64,000 nt of DNA from positions 186,001-250,000 of the forward strand of contig NZ_JAMTCT010000001.1 in the NCBI RefSeq assembly GCF_024171995.1, read 5' to 3'. Below the pieces are notes generated by a model, which was given only the letters and a program-made list of their open reading frames with translations, was not told where the DNA came from and did not search any database. The DNA comes from Promicromonospora umidemergens. GTDB taxonomy: Bacteria > Actinomycetota > Actinomycetes > Actinomycetales > Cellulomonadaceae. Positions 14,393 through 24,322 of this stretch are shown piece by piece (position 1 is the first letter of the stretch; each line of letters opens with the position of its first letter). The position numbers and the translations under genes were made by a program.

Positions 14393-16063
14393 ATGAGCCG
14401 TCCCAACCCGCCCCGCTGGCTGCGCTGGACCCTTGCCGGCGTGGCAGCAGCCGTCGTGTGCCTCACGTTCGGGATCACGACCGCCAGGGCAGACCTCAGC
14501 CTCGGCCCGCACGAGGCCACGTACGGGGTCACCGCGAACGACAGGCTGCTCGCCGACCTCGGCCCGCTCGGCACCGTCGTGACGGACTCCCCGCTGCCGC
14601 TCAATCTCGGCGTGCGCATCACCGTGCACGAGATCCCCGCCGACCTCTCGGCCGTGGACACGGCCAGCTTCGACGCGCTCTCCGGCGACCTCGACGGGTA
14701 TCTCCAGTTCTTCGACACCCCGCAGCAGACGGTGCGCACCGTGGCGTGGGCGCTGGTCTGGGACGCGGCCCGCGGGACAGGAGCGGCCGCCCTCGTGCTG
14801 GTCGCGGCCGGCTTCGGCCTGCGGATCCTGCTGGGTGCTGCCCGACGGCGGGATCTCGCCCGGGTGCTGGCGCCCCGCACCTGGGAGATCACCGGCGCCG
14901 TGCTCGTCGTCGTGCTCGTGGCGAGCACGGCCACCTCGAGCGCGGGTCCCGAGGAGCGGGCCTCGCTGCCCGCCTCGCCGGTGTTCGAGGGGACCGCACT
15001 GGAGGGCGCGCGCATCACCGGCCGCCTGGCCGGCGTCATCGACACCTACAGCGGGCAGCTGGTGGAGACCTACCAGGCCAACGAGGTGTTCTACGCCGGA
15101 GCGCGGGAACGGCTGAACGAAGCCTGGGACGCCCGGGTCGCCGAGCAGGAGGCCGCGGAGGCCGAGCAGGGTCCCACGGCGTCGGACAGCCCGGAGAGCA
15201 CCGACTACGTGACGCTCCTCCTGGTCTCCGACCTGCACTGCAACACGGGCATGACGCCGCTGATCCGGGACCTCGCCAGCCGGCTGGCCCCCGACGTCAT
15301 GCTCAACGCCGGGGACACCACCATCAACGGCACGAGCGTTGAGTCGGTGTGCGTCGACTCGTTCGCGTCGGCGGTGCCCGACGGCGTCCCGTTCGTCGTC
15401 TCCGACGGCAACCACGACTCCCGCCTGACGACAGCGACGGAGCTGGCGAACGGCCAGATCGTGCTCGACGGCGACATCGTCGAGGTCGAGGGCGTACGGA
15501 TCCTCGGCGACCGGGACCCGCTGGAGACGCGGATCGGCAGCGGCACGGTGATCGCTCGCGAGGAGACCCCCGAGGAGGCCGGCGAGCGCCTGCGGGACGT
15601 CGCGTGCGAGGCCGCGGGGGAGCCCGGACTCGGCGGGTACACCGCGGAGGACCGGGTGGACCTGCTGCTGATCCACCAGCCCGCCGTGGGCGACGCGGCG
15701 CTGGAGTCGGGATGTGTGCCGTTCCAGATATCTGGGCACATGCACACGCGGATGGGGCCGGAGGTCGTGGGATACGGCGTGCGGTACGTGAACGCGAGCA
15801 CCGGTGGCGCGACGAAGGGCAACACGTCGGTGGGTCCGCTGCGGGACTCCTCGGAGATGACGGTGCTGCGGTTCGACCCGGAGCGGCGCCGGTTCGTGGA
15901 CTGGCAGCTCGTCGAGGTCACGCCGGAGGGGGAGGCGTCGGTGAGCGAGCGCACGCCGATCCCGCCGCCGGTCCCGTTGCCCGACGAGGTGCCTGGCGAC
16001 ACCGCGGAGGGTGTGATGTCCGGCACCGGGTGGACGCCGTCGTCGGCGCCGTCGGGCAACTAG
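14393..16063 (+). CDS. Membrane-anchored metallophosphoesterase
   Basis: 556 aa. A signal or anchor segment covers residues about 10-33, with two further hydrophobic segments near 116-140 and 165-182. A long linker leads to a C-terminal calcineurin-like phosphoesterase domain. All metal-ligand blocks are present in order: VSDLHCN (D-x-H), NAGDTTING (GD), SDGNHDS (GNHD), LIHQP and ISGHMHTRM (GHxH). A di-metal phosphodiesterase or phosphatase active outside the membrane is expected; the substrate is unknown. The ATG sits just after a 31-bp tandem duplication. The MntR-like gene follows after 9 bp, so the two may form an operon, although MntR also has its own -10 box over this gene's stop codon. 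Confidence 0.88.
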   Translation: MSRPNPPRWLRWTLAGVAAAVVCLTFGITTARADLSLGPHEATYGVTANDRLLADLGPLGTVVTDSPLPLNLGVRITVHEIPADLSAVDTASFDALSGDLDGYLQFFDTPQQTVRTVAWALVWDAARGTGAAALVLVAAGFGLRILLGAARRRDLARVLAPRTWEITGAVLVVVLVASTATSSAGPEERASLPASPVFEGTALEGARITGRLAGVIDTYSGQLVETYQANEVFYAGARERLNEAWDARVAEQEAAEAEQGPTASDSPESTDYVTLLLVSDLHCNTGMTPLIRDLASRLAPDVMLNAGDTTINGTSVESVCVDSFASAVPDGVPFVVSDGNHDSRLTTATELANGQIVLDGDIVEVEGVRILGDRDPLETRIGSGTVIAREETPEEAGERLRDVACEAAGEPGLGGYTAEDRVDLLLIHQPAVGDAALESGCVPFQISGHMHTRMGPEVVGYGVRYVNASTGGATKGNTSVGPLRDSSEMTVLRFDPERRRFVDWQLVEVTPEGEASVSERTPIPPPVPLPDEVPGDTAEGVMSGTGWTPSSAPSGN

Positions 16064-16072
16064 GCTCGGGGC

Positions 16073-16807
16073 GTGGAGATCGCAACCGACCCGGCCGAGC
16101 TGACGCCCGTCGCCCAGGACTACCTGAAGGCGGTGTGGTCGGCGCAGGAGTGGTCGGACGAGAAGGTGACCACCAAGCAGCTTGCCGACCGGCTCGGGGT
16201 GGGCGCGTCCACGGTGTCGGAGACGGTGCGTCGCCTGTCCGGGCAGGGCCTGCTGGAGCACGAGCGGTACGGTGCGATCCGGCTGACCGACGACGGCCGC
16301 CGTCTCGCCCTGGCGATGGTGCGCAGGCACCGGCTCCTTGAGACGTTTCTGGTGGACCAGCTCGGGTACGGCTGGGACGAGGTGCACGACGAGGCAGAGG
16401 TGCTGGAGCACGCGGTCTCGGACGTCTTCGTCGAGCGCATGGCCGAGCGCCTGGGTAACCCTTCGCGCGATCCGCACGGTGACCCGATCCCGGCCGCCGA
16501 CGGAACGGTCGTCCGGCCCTCTGCCGTACCCCTGTCGTCGATGCACGCCGGCGACGTCGGTACCGTCGTGCGCATCTCCGACGCTGATCCCGAAGCGCTG
16601 CGCTACCTCGCGGAGCTCGGCCTGGACCTCGACATGCGGGTCGAGGTCACGACGCGGCGCGAGTTCGCTGGCACGGTCGCCGTGGCCTGGACGTGCCCGG
16701 CGCCGCAGCCGGGGCAGGGCGGCGCCGGTGAGCCGCTCGGCACGGCCGAGCGGGTGGCGGACCTCGGCCTGCTGGCGGCGTCCCGCGTGTGGGTCGCTCA
16801 GGAGTAG
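16073..16807 (+). CDS. mntR: DtxR-family metalloregulator, probably manganese-responsive (MntR type)
   Basis: 244 aa. The winged-helix domain is about residues 8-70 (TTKQLADRLGVGASTVSETVRRLSGQGLL). The metal-binding dimerisation domain has H-R-L-L-E and then VHDEAEVLEHAVSD. A C-terminal SH3-like/FeoA domain begins near residue 150. In iron sensors (DtxR, IdeR) the last motif reads HDEACxxEH; here Glu replaces the Cys, and Asp (QDYL) stands where DtxR has Met10. Both are hard ligands as in Mn sensors, so manganese is the inferred signal. A TAGGCT -10 box (16061-16066), overlapping the previous stop codon, ends 6 nt before the GTG, implying a leaderless mRNA. Confidence 0.88.
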   Translation: MEIATDPAELTPVAQDYLKAVWSAQEWSDEKVTTKQLADRLGVGASTVSETVRRLSGQGLLEHERYGAIRLTDDGRRLALAMVRRHRLLETFLVDQLGYGWDEVHDEAEVLEHAVSDVFVERMAERLGNPSRDPHGDPIPAADGTVVRPSAVPLSSMHAGDVGTVVRISDADPEALRYLAELGLDLDMRVEVTTRREFAGTVAVAWTCPAPQPGQGGAGEPLGTAERVADLGLLAASRVWVAQE

Positions 16808-16881
16808 TCTGCTCCCCGTTGTGCTCGTCGCCGGTGTCGCCGACGGTCTGTTCGAATCGATACGACACCCTGGAGAGCCCC

Positions 16882-18108
16882 ATGGCGACCACCCCTGAGC
16901 GCGCCCCGGACGAGGCGACGGCGACCGGTTCGATGCGCCGCGCGGCGCCCGCGCTCGTCGCGCTGGCGGTCGGCGGCTTCACCATCGGCACCACCGAGTT
17001 CGCCGCGATGGGCCTGCTGCCCGACGTCGGTGCGGACTTCGGCGCGACCGACCCGCAGGTGGGGCACACCATCACCGCGTACGCGCTCGGCGTCGTCGTC
17101 GGGGCGCCGCTGCTGACGGTGGCCGCCGCGCGGATGTCGCGCAAGCGGCTGCTGCTCGTGCTGATGGGCGCCTACACGCTCGCGAACGTGCTGTCGGCGG
17201 CGGCGCCGGACCTCGGCTGGCTCGTGGCGGGGCGGTTCTTCGCCGGTCTGCCGCACGGGGCGTTCTTCGGCGTGGGCGCGGCGGTGGGTGCCGCGGTCGC
17301 GGGGCCGGCCCAGCGGGGCCGGGCCGTCGCGATGATGATGACCGGCCTGACCGTCGCGAACGTCATCGGCGTGCCCCTGTCCACCTGGGTGGGGCAGGTC
17401 TTCGGGTGGCGCACGTCCTACGTGCTGATCGGAGCGCTCGGTATCGTCACGCTGCTGGGGCTGTGGCGGCTCGTGCCGGATGCCGCAGGCGGTCCCGGGC
17501 GCTCGGTGCGCACCGAGCTGGCGACCCTGCGGAACGGTCCTCTGTGGTTCGCGTTCGCCGCGGGCGCCGTCGGGTTCGGTGGCATGTTCGCCGTCTACAC
17601 CTACGTGGCCCCCACCATGACCGGCGTGACCGGTCTGCCCGGCGGTGCGGTGCCGTGGGTGCTCGCCCTGTTCGGCGTCGGGATGACGGTGGGGACGCAG
17701 ATCGGCGGCCGGCTCGCCGACCGCGGCGTGCTGCGCGCGGTGCTGATCGGCTTCGTGGCGACCGCGGCGTCGCTGGCGCTGTTCGCGCTGACCGGCGCCT
17801 CGGTGGTGCCCGCCCTGGTCTCCCTGTTCCTGCTGGGCGTCACCTCGCAGATGTTGGGCCTCGCGTTCCAGACCAGGCTGATGGACCTGGCGCCCGGTGC
17901 GTCGTCGCTGGGTGCGGCGCTGTGCCACGCAGGCCTCAACGTGGCCAACGGCGCGGGGGCGTTCCTCGGCGGCGTGGTCATCGATGCAGGCTGGGGCTAC
18001 CTCGCACCCGCCTGGGCCGGGGTGGGAGTCACCCTGCTGGGGCTCGGCATGATCCTGGCGTTCGGGCGGCAGCGGGTGGTGCATCAGGCCGCGGAGACAA
18101 CTTTGTGA
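16882..18108 (+). CDS. DHA1-family MFS transporter (AraJ/YdhP-like)
   Basis: 408 aa with 12 predicted helices. The start of helix 1, GGFTIGTTEFAAMGLLPDV, is diagnostic for the AraJ/NepI/YdhP subgroup of drug or purine exporters. A motif A variant (AARMSRKRLLL) follows helix 2, and GLPHGAFFGVGAAVGA lies in helix 4. It is a proton-coupled exporter in the cytoplasmic membrane; the substrate is not predictable. The Shine-Dalgarno sequence GGAGAG precedes the ATG by about 5 nt. It lies 74 bp after the MntR-like gene, but no Mn box was recognised in the gap. Confidence 0.9.
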   Translation: MATTPERAPDEATATGSMRRAAPALVALAVGGFTIGTTEFAAMGLLPDVGADFGATDPQVGHTITAYALGVVVGAPLLTVAAARMSRKRLLLVLMGAYTLANVLSAAAPDLGWLVAGRFFAGLPHGAFFGVGAAVGAAVAGPAQRGRAVAMMMTGLTVANVIGVPLSTWVGQVFGWRTSYVLIGALGIVTLLGLWRLVPDAAGGPGRSVRTELATLRNGPLWFAFAAGAVGFGGMFAVYTYVAPTMTGVTGLPGGAVPWVLALFGVGMTVGTQIGGRLADRGVLRAVLIGFVATAASLALFALTGASVVPALVSLFLLGVTSQMLGLAFQTRLMDLAPGASSLGAALCHAGLNVANGAGAFLGGVVIDAGWGYLAPAWAGVGVTLLGLGMILAFGRQRVVHQAAETTL

Positions 18109-18154
18109 CCCGAGATCCAGCAATGTCCCAGCCCGCGCCGGTAGCGTGGGGCGG

Positions 18155-18814
18155 GTGACTGAGACAGGGGCGACCACGACGTCGTCGGAGAGCTCGATGA
18201 ACGATGAGAACGACGTCGCCGCGACGGGGGCCAGACCGCTCGCCGGCCGGACGATGGGGCTGCTTCTCGTGGTGCTGGGCGGGATCGGCTTCGTGGCCTC
18301 GTTCGCCCTCGCGTGGGAGAAGTACCTGGCGTTCGTCGATCCGGACCGGACGGCGTCCTGCACCGTCAACCTGTTCGTCACCTGCAGCGCCGCCATGGAC
18401 TCGTGGCAGGGCGCGCTGCTCGGCTTCCCCAACCCGTACATCGGCGTGGCGGCGTTCCCCGTCGTCGTCACGACGGGGGTGATGCTGCTGCTCGGTACGC
18501 GTCTGCCCCGCTGGTACTGGACGTCGCTGCTGGCCGCGACGGTGCTCGGCCAGGCGCTCATCTTCTTCCTGATGTGGACCAGCTTCGAGGTGATCGTCGC
18601 GCTGTGCCCCTACTGCATGGTCGTGTGGACCATCATGTGGCCGCTGCTCTGGTACCAGATCGTGCGAGGCGCCCAGTCCGGCGACCTGCCCATGGGCGCT
18701 GGACTGCGGGACGCGCTGGTGGGCAACCGCACGATCATCCTGATCATCGGCTACGTCGCCGCTGTGGCGTGGCTGATGCTGGCGGTGGGCGAGCACCTGA
18801 TCGCGTCGTTCTGA
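18155..18814 (+). CDS. Vitamin K epoxide reductase family protein (VKOR)
   Basis: 219 aa. After a 30-residue soluble N-terminus there are five hydrophobic segments. The redox loop carries a Cys pair (SCTVNLFVTCSAAMDSWQG) and the active-site CPYC lies in the fourth segment (ALCPYCMVVWTIMWP). Bacterial VKOR replaces DsbB: it reoxidises DsbA-like proteins and passes electrons to menaquinone, supporting disulfide formation in secreted proteins. GTG 18155 is preceded by TAGCGT (18142-18147) with a 7-nt gap, implying a leaderless transcript; an upstream in-frame GTG at 18146 would overlap that box. The cysteine-containing secreted proteins at 29-31 kb are plausible clients. Confidence 0.93.
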   Translation: MTETGATTTSSESSMNDENDVAATGARPLAGRTMGLLLVVLGGIGFVASFALAWEKYLAFVDPDRTASCTVNLFVTCSAAMDSWQGALLGFPNPYIGVAAFPVVVTTGVMLLLGTRLPRWYWTSLLAATVLGQALIFFLMWTSFEVIVALCPYCMVVWTIMWPLLWYQIVRGAQSGDLPMGAGLRDALVGNRTIILIIGYVAAVAWLMLAVGEHLIASF

Positions 18815-18824
18815 CACGTTCAGC

Positions 18825-18867
18825 GCCCGGCCCGGCCCAGGCCGCGGTAAGCGGGCCGGGGCCGGGC
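18825..18867. terminator. Bidirectional GC-rich hairpin between convergent genes
   Basis: A 14-nt arm GCCCGGCCCGGCCC (18825) pairs with GGGCCGGGGCCGGGC (18853-18867). It lies 10 bp after the VKOR stop and 11 bp after the phosphodiesterase stop on the other strand. Confidence 0.75.
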
Positions 18868-18878
18868 TGCGGCACGGC

Positions 18879-20189
18879 TCAGCGGCGCAGCGACTCGCGC
18901 AGCGCCCGGCCCTCGCTGCCCGACGGCGGCGCGTAGCCCAGCAGCGCCGAGATCGTCGGCGCGATGTCGATGTGCCGCGGCGCGCGGGGGTGCGCACCTG
19001 GTCGGACCCCCGCTCCGGCCAGGAACAGCGGCACGTGCAGCTCGGTGGTCGAGCCGTGCCGCCCGGACGGTCCCGCCGGCGTCGTGCCGAACGACCAGCC
19101 GGGCTTCGGCTCGACGAGCAGGTCGCCGTAGTTCGGGCTCATGCGCATGCGCCGCTGGTCGGCCTTGTCGAAGACGTTCCGCACCTGCGGCAGCGCCGTC
19201 AGCGCCCCCTCCAGCCGGCGGACCGCCGCCGGGTCGCCCGCCCGCTCGCCGATGATCCGTACGTCCGCGACCCCGCCGACGACTATCGCGACGTCGGTGC
19301 CGGGGGCCGGTGACTGGCCGCTCGTGAGGATCTGCGGGGTGAAGCCTGCGGCCTCGACCGCGGCGAGCCCTTCGGCCCCGAAGCCCTTGTCGAAGGTCGT
19401 CATGCCGTGGTCGCCCGTGATGACGAACGCGGTGCGGCCGTAGATGCCCGCGTCCTTCGTGGCCGCGACGATCCGCCCGATCTGGCGGTCGATCTCCGTC
19501 AGGACGCCGGGGATCCGCGGGTCCTCGTCGCCGCCCTCGTGCCCTATCGCGTCGAGGGTGTCGCAGTAGACGGTCATGAGCTCCGGGATGCCGTTCGCGG
19601 TCACCAGCTGCCCGCCCGAGCTGACGGGCTCGCCGCGCAGCACGGCGACGGCGTCGTCGGTACGGCGCGCGCAGTCACCACCGGGCTGGGTGTAGAGGCC
19701 GTCGGGGTCGCCGTAGGTGACGCCGTAGTTCTGCAGGATGAACCACTGGGAGGAGAACACGGTGCCGCCCTGCTCGCGGACCGACTGCGCGATGGTGGGT
19801 ACCGCGAGGTCGCGCTGCTGCCCGCGCGCCGTGTTCGTCTCTGTGTTGAACCAGTAGGCGGTGTTGCGGTGGGTCTCTGGCCAGGCACCGGTCGCCACCG
19901 ACGACCAGGACGGGTTGGTGATGGAGGTCATCACGCCGGTCGAGGTCGTGACGCTGCCACGGTGCAGGAGGCGCCGCAGGTTCGGCATCTCCCCGGAGCC
20001 GTCACGGACCAGGTCGAGGTACTCGATGTCGAACCCGTCGAGCGCGAGGAAGACCACGTGGTCGGCGGGACTTCTGCCGGCAGGGCCGGTCTCGTCCGTC
20101 GGCGACGGCACGGCTGCTGCGGTCGGGGCCGTCCACACGACGGTGGCGGCGATGCTGGCGGCGAGGAGCTTTCGCAACGAGGGCATCAT
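18879..20189 (-). CDS. Secreted alkaline-phosphatase-superfamily phosphodiesterase (nucleotide pyrophosphatase type)
   Basis: 436 aa with a Sec signal peptide ([24 protein letters not shown]). The alkaline phosphatase superfamily core is visible. It has [13 protein letters not shown] (first metal Asp), [25 protein letters not shown] (catalytic Thr/Ser region), [14 protein letters not shown] (D...H), VITGDHGM (DH) and [16 protein letters not shown] (late His). NPP/autotaxin-type enzymes hydrolyse nucleotide or lipid phosphodiesters outside the cell. ATG ATG at 20189/20186 begins the signal peptide. The much longer frame extending to 22391 is antisense to leuS and is not coding. Confidence 0.9.
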   Translation of the reverse strand: MMPSLRKLLAASIAATVVWTAPTAAAVPSPTDETGPAGRSPADHVVFLALDGFDIEYLDLVRDGSGEMPNLRRLLHRGSVTTSTGVMTSITNPSWSSVATGAWPETHRNTAYWFNTETNTARGQQRDLAVPTIAQSVREQGGTVFSSQWFILQNYGVTYGDPDGLYTQPGGDCARRTDDAVAVLRGEPVSSGGQLVTANGIPELMTVYCDTLDAIGHEGGDEDPRIPGVLTEIDRQIGRIVAATKDAGIYGRTAFVITGDHGMTTFDKGFGAEGLAAVEAAGFTPQILTSGQSPAPGTDVAIVVGGVADVRIIGERAGDPAAVRRLEGALTALPQVRNVFDKADQRRMRMSPNYGDLLVEPKPGWSFGTTPAGPSGRHGSTTELHVPLFLAGAGVRPGAHPRAPRHIDIAPTISALLGYAPPSGSEGRALRESLRR

Positions 20190-20321
20190 GCGGGCAATTC
20201 GAGCACTCCGGCGGACAACTTCGGGGGAGGCGCGGGCGAATGTCGGATGAACCTTCGCCCGGTCTTTTGCCCTGTGGACGACCGAGAGCCGGGTATCCGC
20301 TCGGTCGGTAGACTCTGCGGC

Positions 20322-23267
20322 GTGACAATGCCCGACGCACCCGAGCGCACCGCGTCTTCGGACGAGCCCCGTTTCCGCTACACCCCAGCCCTCGCGCAGC
20401 AGATCGAGCTGCGCTGGCAGGACGTCTGGGAGGAGCGCGGAACCTTCCATGCGGCGAACCCGCAGGGGCGACTTACCGGGCCGGGCGGGCGCCCGGCGGA
20501 GGGCAACCCGTACTTCATCATGGACATGTTCCCGTACCCCTCGGGTGCGGGGCTGCACGTTGGGCACCCGCTGGGCTTCATCGCCACGGACGTGGTCGGC
20601 CGGTTCCGGCGCATGTGCGGCGACAACGTGCTGCACACCATGGGTTTCGACGCGTTCGGCCTGCCCGCCGAGCAGTACGCGGTGCAGACGGGCGAGCACC
20701 CCCGCCTGGTCACCGAGCGCAACATCGTCACGTACAAGCGGCAGCTCCGGCGGGCGGGCCTCGCACACGACCCGCGCCGTTCGTTCGCCACGATCGATCC
20801 CGAGTACGTCCGCTGGACCCAGTGGATCTTCCTGCAGATCTTCGACTCCTGGTACGACGAGGAGGCACAGCGGCCAGACGGCGGACGCGGGCGAGCCCGG
20901 CGGATCGGCGAGCTGCCCGACGAGCTGGCGTCGGGCGCACGTCCCGTACCCGGCCACGAGGGGGACAACACGGACGGCGCCGTCTGGGCTGCGCTGAGCG
21001 AGGGGCAGCAGCGCGACGTCGTGGACGCGCAGCGGCTGGCCTACGTGGACTCCTCGCCGGTGAACTGGGCACCCGGCCTCGGTACCGTGCTGGCGAACGA
21101 GGAGGTCACCAGCGACGGCCGGTCCGAGCGCGGCAACTTCCCGGTGTTCACCAAGAACCTGCGCCAGTGGAAGATGCGCATCACCGCGTACGCGGACCGC
21201 CTGACCGACGACCTGGAGCTCATCGACTGGCCGGACAAGGTCAAGTCGATGCAGCGCAACTGGATCGGCCGGTCCACGGGCGCCGCCGTGCGGTTCGACG
21301 TGGTGGGCACCGCCGAGTACGACCCGGCCGGTGCGGGCGGCAGCCTCGAGGTGTTCACGACACGTCCGGACACGCTGTTCGGCGCGACCTTCATGGTCGT
21401 GGCCCCTGAGCACCCGCTGCTCGACGAGGTCCCGAGCGCGTGGCCGGAGGGCACACGCTCGGCGTGGACCGGTGGTTACGAGACGCCGGGCGAGGCGGTC
21501 GCCGCCTACCGGCGTGAGTCCGCCGCGAAGACCGCAGTGGAGCGGCAGGCAGACGCCGGCAAGAAGACGGGTGTGTTCACGGGGCACCTGGCCGTGAACC
21601 CGGTGACGGGTACGTCGGTCCCGGTGTTCACCGCCGACTACGTGCTCATGGGCTACGGCACCGGCGCGATCATGGCGGTGCCGGGCGGCGACGAGCGTGA
21701 CTTCGCGTTCGCGGAGGCCTACGACCTGCCGGTGATCCACACGGTGGAGCCAGAGGGCGGCCTCCCCGATGGGCACGTCGGCGCCTACACCGCCGACGGC
21801 GTCGCGGTCAGGTCCTCGAACGACGAGATCTCGCTGGACGGGCTCGGCGTGACCGAGGCCAAGGCACGGATCGTCGAGTGGCTCGAGGCGAAGGGCATCG
21901 GCGAGGGCACGACCACCTACCGCCTGAACGACTGGCTGTTCTCCCGCCAGCGCTACTGGGGCGAGCCCTTCCCCGTGGTGTGGGACGAGCAGAACCGCCC
22001 GATGGCGCTGCCGGACTCGATGCTGCCCGTCGAGCTGCCCGAGGTGCCCGACTTCTCGCCGCGCACGTTCGAGCCCGACGACGCGGCCTCGGAGCCGGAG
22101 GCGCCGCTCGGCCGCAACGAGGACTGGGTCAACGTCGAGCTCGACCTCGGCGACGGCGCGAAGACCTACCGCCGCGACACGAACACCATGCCGAACTGGG
22201 CCGGCTCGTGCTGGTACTACCTGCGCTACCTGGACCCGACCGACACGGCGCACGCCGTGGACCCGGAGCTCGAGAAGTACTGGCTGGGCCCGCGGCACAA
22301 CCCGACGTCCGGTCCGGCGGGCGGCGTCGACCTGTACGTCGGTGGCGTGGAGCACGCGGTGCTGCACCTGCTGTACGCGCGGTTCTGGCACAAGGTCCTG
22401 TTCGACCTGGGCTTCGTGACGAGCCTCGAGCCGTTCGGCAAGCTCTTCAACCAGGGGTACATCCAGGCGTACGCGTTCACGGACGCGCGCGGCGTGTACG
22501 TCCCGGCGGCCGAGGTCGATGGTGACGAGCAGGCCGGCTTCACCTGGCGCGGCGAGCCCGTGAACCGCGAGTACGGCAAGATCGGCAAGTCGCTGAAGAA
22601 CGTGGTCTCGCCGGACGAGATGTACGAGGCGTACGGCGCCGACACGTTCCGGGTCTACGAGATGTCGATGGGTCCGCTCGACCAGTCACGTCCGTGGAAC
22701 ACCCGCGACGTCGTCGGCTCGCAGCGGTTCCTGCAGCGGCTGTGGCGCAACGTCGTCTCTGAGGAGACCGGCGAGCTCACGGTGACCGACGACGAGGCGG
22801 ACACCGCCACCCTGCGGGCCGTGCACCGCACCATCGCCGACGTCCATGTCGAGATGGAGAACATGCGGCCCAACACGGCGATCGCCAAGCTCATCACGCT
22901 GAACAACCACCTCACGGGGCTGGACTCGGTTCCGCGTGCCGCCGTCGAGCCGCTGGTCCTGATGACGGCGCCCATCGCGCCGCACATCGCGGAGGAGCTG
23001 TGGTCCCGGCTCGGTCACGAGGAGTCGCTGGCGCACGCGCCGTTCCCGGCAGCCGACGCTGCGTACCTCGTCCAGGACACCGTCACCTGCGTGGTCCAGG
23101 TCCAGGGCAAGGTGCGCGCCCGGTTCGAGGTCGCCCCGGACATCTCCGCCGAGGACCTGGAGGCGGCAGCCCTCAGCGAGCCGAACGTGGTCAAGTTCCT
23201 GGACGGCCGGGGCACCCGCAAGGTCATCGTCCGCGCCCCGAAGCTGGTCAACATAGTCCCGGCCTAG
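20322..23267 (+). CDS. leuS: Leucyl-tRNA synthetase
   Basis: 981 aa, class Ia. The HIGH motif appears as [13 protein letters not shown] (residues about 73-85) and the KMSKS loop as KIGKSLKN. The CP1 editing domain has [13 protein letters not shown] and [17 protein letters not shown], including the conserved Thr-rich and Asp editing residues. It charges tRNA-Leu in the cytosol. An actinobacterial insertion of about 45 residues with Arg/Gly content follows [13 protein letters not shown] 20322 follows a TAGACT -10 (20309-20314) with a 7-nt gap, so the message is likely leaderless; ATG 20328 is the alternative. No T-box or leader attenuator was seen. Confidence 0.97.
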   Translation: MTMPDAPERTASSDEPRFRYTPALAQQIELRWQDVWEERGTFHAANPQGRLTGPGGRPAEGNPYFIMDMFPYPSGAGLHVGHPLGFIATDVVGRFRRMCGDNVLHTMGFDAFGLPAEQYAVQTGEHPRLVTERNIVTYKRQLRRAGLAHDPRRSFATIDPEYVRWTQWIFLQIFDSWYDEEAQRPDGGRGRARRIGELPDELASGARPVPGHEGDNTDGAVWAALSEGQQRDVVDAQRLAYVDSSPVNWAPGLGTVLANEEVTSDGRSERGNFPVFTKNLRQWKMRITAYADRLTDDLELIDWPDKVKSMQRNWIGRSTGAAVRFDVVGTAEYDPAGAGGSLEVFTTRPDTLFGATFMVVAPEHPLLDEVPSAWPEGTRSAWTGGYETPGEAVAAYRRESAAKTAVERQADAGKKTGVFTGHLAVNPVTGTSVPVFTADYVLMGYGTGAIMAVPGGDERDFAFAEAYDLPVIHTVEPEGGLPDGHVGAYTADGVAVRSSNDEISLDGLGVTEAKARIVEWLEAKGIGEGTTTYRLNDWLFSRQRYWGEPFPVVWDEQNRPMALPDSMLPVELPEVPDFSPRTFEPDDAASEPEAPLGRNEDWVNVELDLGDGAKTYRRDTNTMPNWAGSCWYYLRYLDPTDTAHAVDPELEKYWLGPRHNPTSGPAGGVDLYVGGVEHAVLHLLYARFWHKVLFDLGFVTSLEPFGKLFNQGYIQAYAFTDARGVYVPAAEVDGDEQAGFTWRGEPVNREYGKIGKSLKNVVSPDEMYEAYGADTFRVYEMSMGPLDQSRPWNTRDVVGSQRFLQRLWRNVVSEETGELTVTDDEADTATLRAVHRTIADVHVEMENMRPNTAIAKLITLNNHLTGLDSVPRAAVEPLVLMTAPIAPHIAEELWSRLGHEESLAHAPFPAADAAYLVQDTVTCVVQVQGKVRARFEVAPDISAEDLEAAALSEPNVVKFLDGRGTRKVIVRAPKLVNIVPA

Positions 23268-23278
23268 GTTCAGTCCGT

Positions 23279-23313
23279 CCGACCACGGTCCTTACCCTCT
23301 GGACCGTGGTCGG
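23279..23313 (+). terminator. Terminator hairpin of leuS
   Basis: CCGACCACGGTCC (23279-23291) and GGACCGTGGTCGG (23301-23313) form a perfect 13-bp stem with a 9-nt loop, 12 bp after the leuS stop. Confidence 0.85.
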
Positions 23314-23386
23314 GCTCCGGCGTTTCGCGCGGGAGGTGCCGACGGTTTCGCTGTCCGGTTCCTCGCGCGGATAGAGTGGCGCGGTC

Positions 23387-24268
23387 ATGCGCACCCGACG
23401 TCGATCTCCCAGCCCGGCTCCCCAGGAGGTGCGGGTCGTCACCGACTCGACCGCCTGCCTGCCCGCCGGTCTGCCGGGCGGCCCGGTCGTGGTGCCCCTG
23501 CGCGTCCTGGTCGGCGACGAGGCCTACGCCGAGGGCGAGGACATCACCCCCGAGCGGCTCGCCGAGCTGGTCGCAGAGGGTGCGCAGGTGACCACCTCCC
23601 AGCCGCCTCCGGAGGCGTTCGCCGCCGTCTACCGCGGCCTCGGTGAGGAGGGTGCCCGGTCCATCGTCTCGGTGCACCTGTCCGGGGCGCTGTCCGGCAC
23701 GGTGGGCTCAGCGGGGACGGCCGCAGCGCGGTCGCCACTGCAGGTGCGCGCCGTGGACTCGCGTACCGGCGCCGCCGGCCTCGGGTTCGCCGCGCGCGCG
23801 GCGGCAGAGTGCGCCGCCGCCGGGGCCGACGCCGCCCATGTCGCCGCCCGGGCCATCGAGGTCGCCGGCACGGCGAACGCCGTGTTCGTCGTCGACACCC
23901 TGGAGCACCTGCGCCGCGGCGGACGGCTCTCCGGGCCTGCCGCGGCGCTCGGCACGGTCCTGGGCGTCAAGCCGATCCTGCGGCTGTCCGACGGCGTGGT
24001 GGAGCTCTCCCAGCGAGTGCGCACTCGTGCTGTCGGTGCCGAACGGCTGCTGGATCAGGCCGCAGGCTTCGTCGCCGAGGCGAAGCGGCCGGTGGTCGCC
24101 GTGCACCACTTCGGCGCGTACGACCGGGCACTCGCGCTGGCCGGCCGCCTGCACACCCGTACGCGAGCGGAGGTCGAGGTCACACCGCTGAGTGCCGTGC
24201 TGGGCGTGCACGTCGGTCCGGGCACCCTCGCCGTCGTCGTCGCGGACCTGGGCGACCACTCCCACTGA
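23387..24268 (+). CDS. DegV-family fatty-acid-binding protein
   Basis: 293 aa. DegV signatures are present: VRVVTDSTACLP at the start, VTTSQPPPEAF (Thr-Ser fatty-acid carboxylate site), SIVSVHLSGALSGT, DTLEHLRRGGRLS and VLGVKPILRL. Members (FakB in Firmicutes) present fatty acids to a FakA kinase for phospholipid synthesis. No FakA-like gene is in the window. In actinobacteria this gene commonly sits between leuS and comEA, as here. A TAGAGT hexamer ends 9 nt before the ATG. It is convergent with the following hydrolase gene across palindrome copy 3. Confidence 0.93.
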   Translation: MRTRRRSPSPAPQEVRVVTDSTACLPAGLPGGPVVVPLRVLVGDEAYAEGEDITPERLAELVAEGAQVTTSQPPPEAFAAVYRGLGEEGARSIVSVHLSGALSGTVGSAGTAAARSPLQVRAVDSRTGAAGLGFAARAAAECAAAGADAAHVAARAIEVAGTANAVFVVDTLEHLRRGGRLSGPAAALGTVLGVKPILRLSDGVVELSQRVRTRAVGAERLLDQAAGFVAEAKRPVVAVHHFGAYDRALALAGRLHTRTRAEVEVTPLSAVLGVHVGPGTLAVVVADLGDHSH

Positions 24269-24280
24269 GCTGCTGCTCGC

Positions 24281-24320
24281 GGACCCTCGCGGACCCTCGC
24301 GGACCCTCGCGGACCCTCGC
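24281..24320. repeat. 10-bp tandem repeat, four copies
   Basis: GGACCCTCGC repeated four times without change, immediately before palindrome copy 3 and 10 bp after the degV stop. It is probably a recent slippage product. Confidence 0.95.
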
Positions 24321-24322
24321 CG

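Noticed and set aside
16808-16881. Mn box controlling the MFS gene after the MntR-like gene
   Set aside because: The spacer has no convincing inverted repeat of MntR type.
20190-20321. T-box or leucine attenuator before leuS
   Set aside because: No stem with a specifier codon, no antiterminator-type sequence, and the promoter geometry implies a leaderless transcript.
18879-22391. Very long minus-strand open frame opposite leuS
   Set aside because: Only the part below 20189 has family motifs and a signal peptide; the rest is antisense to leuS and arises from the high third-position GC.
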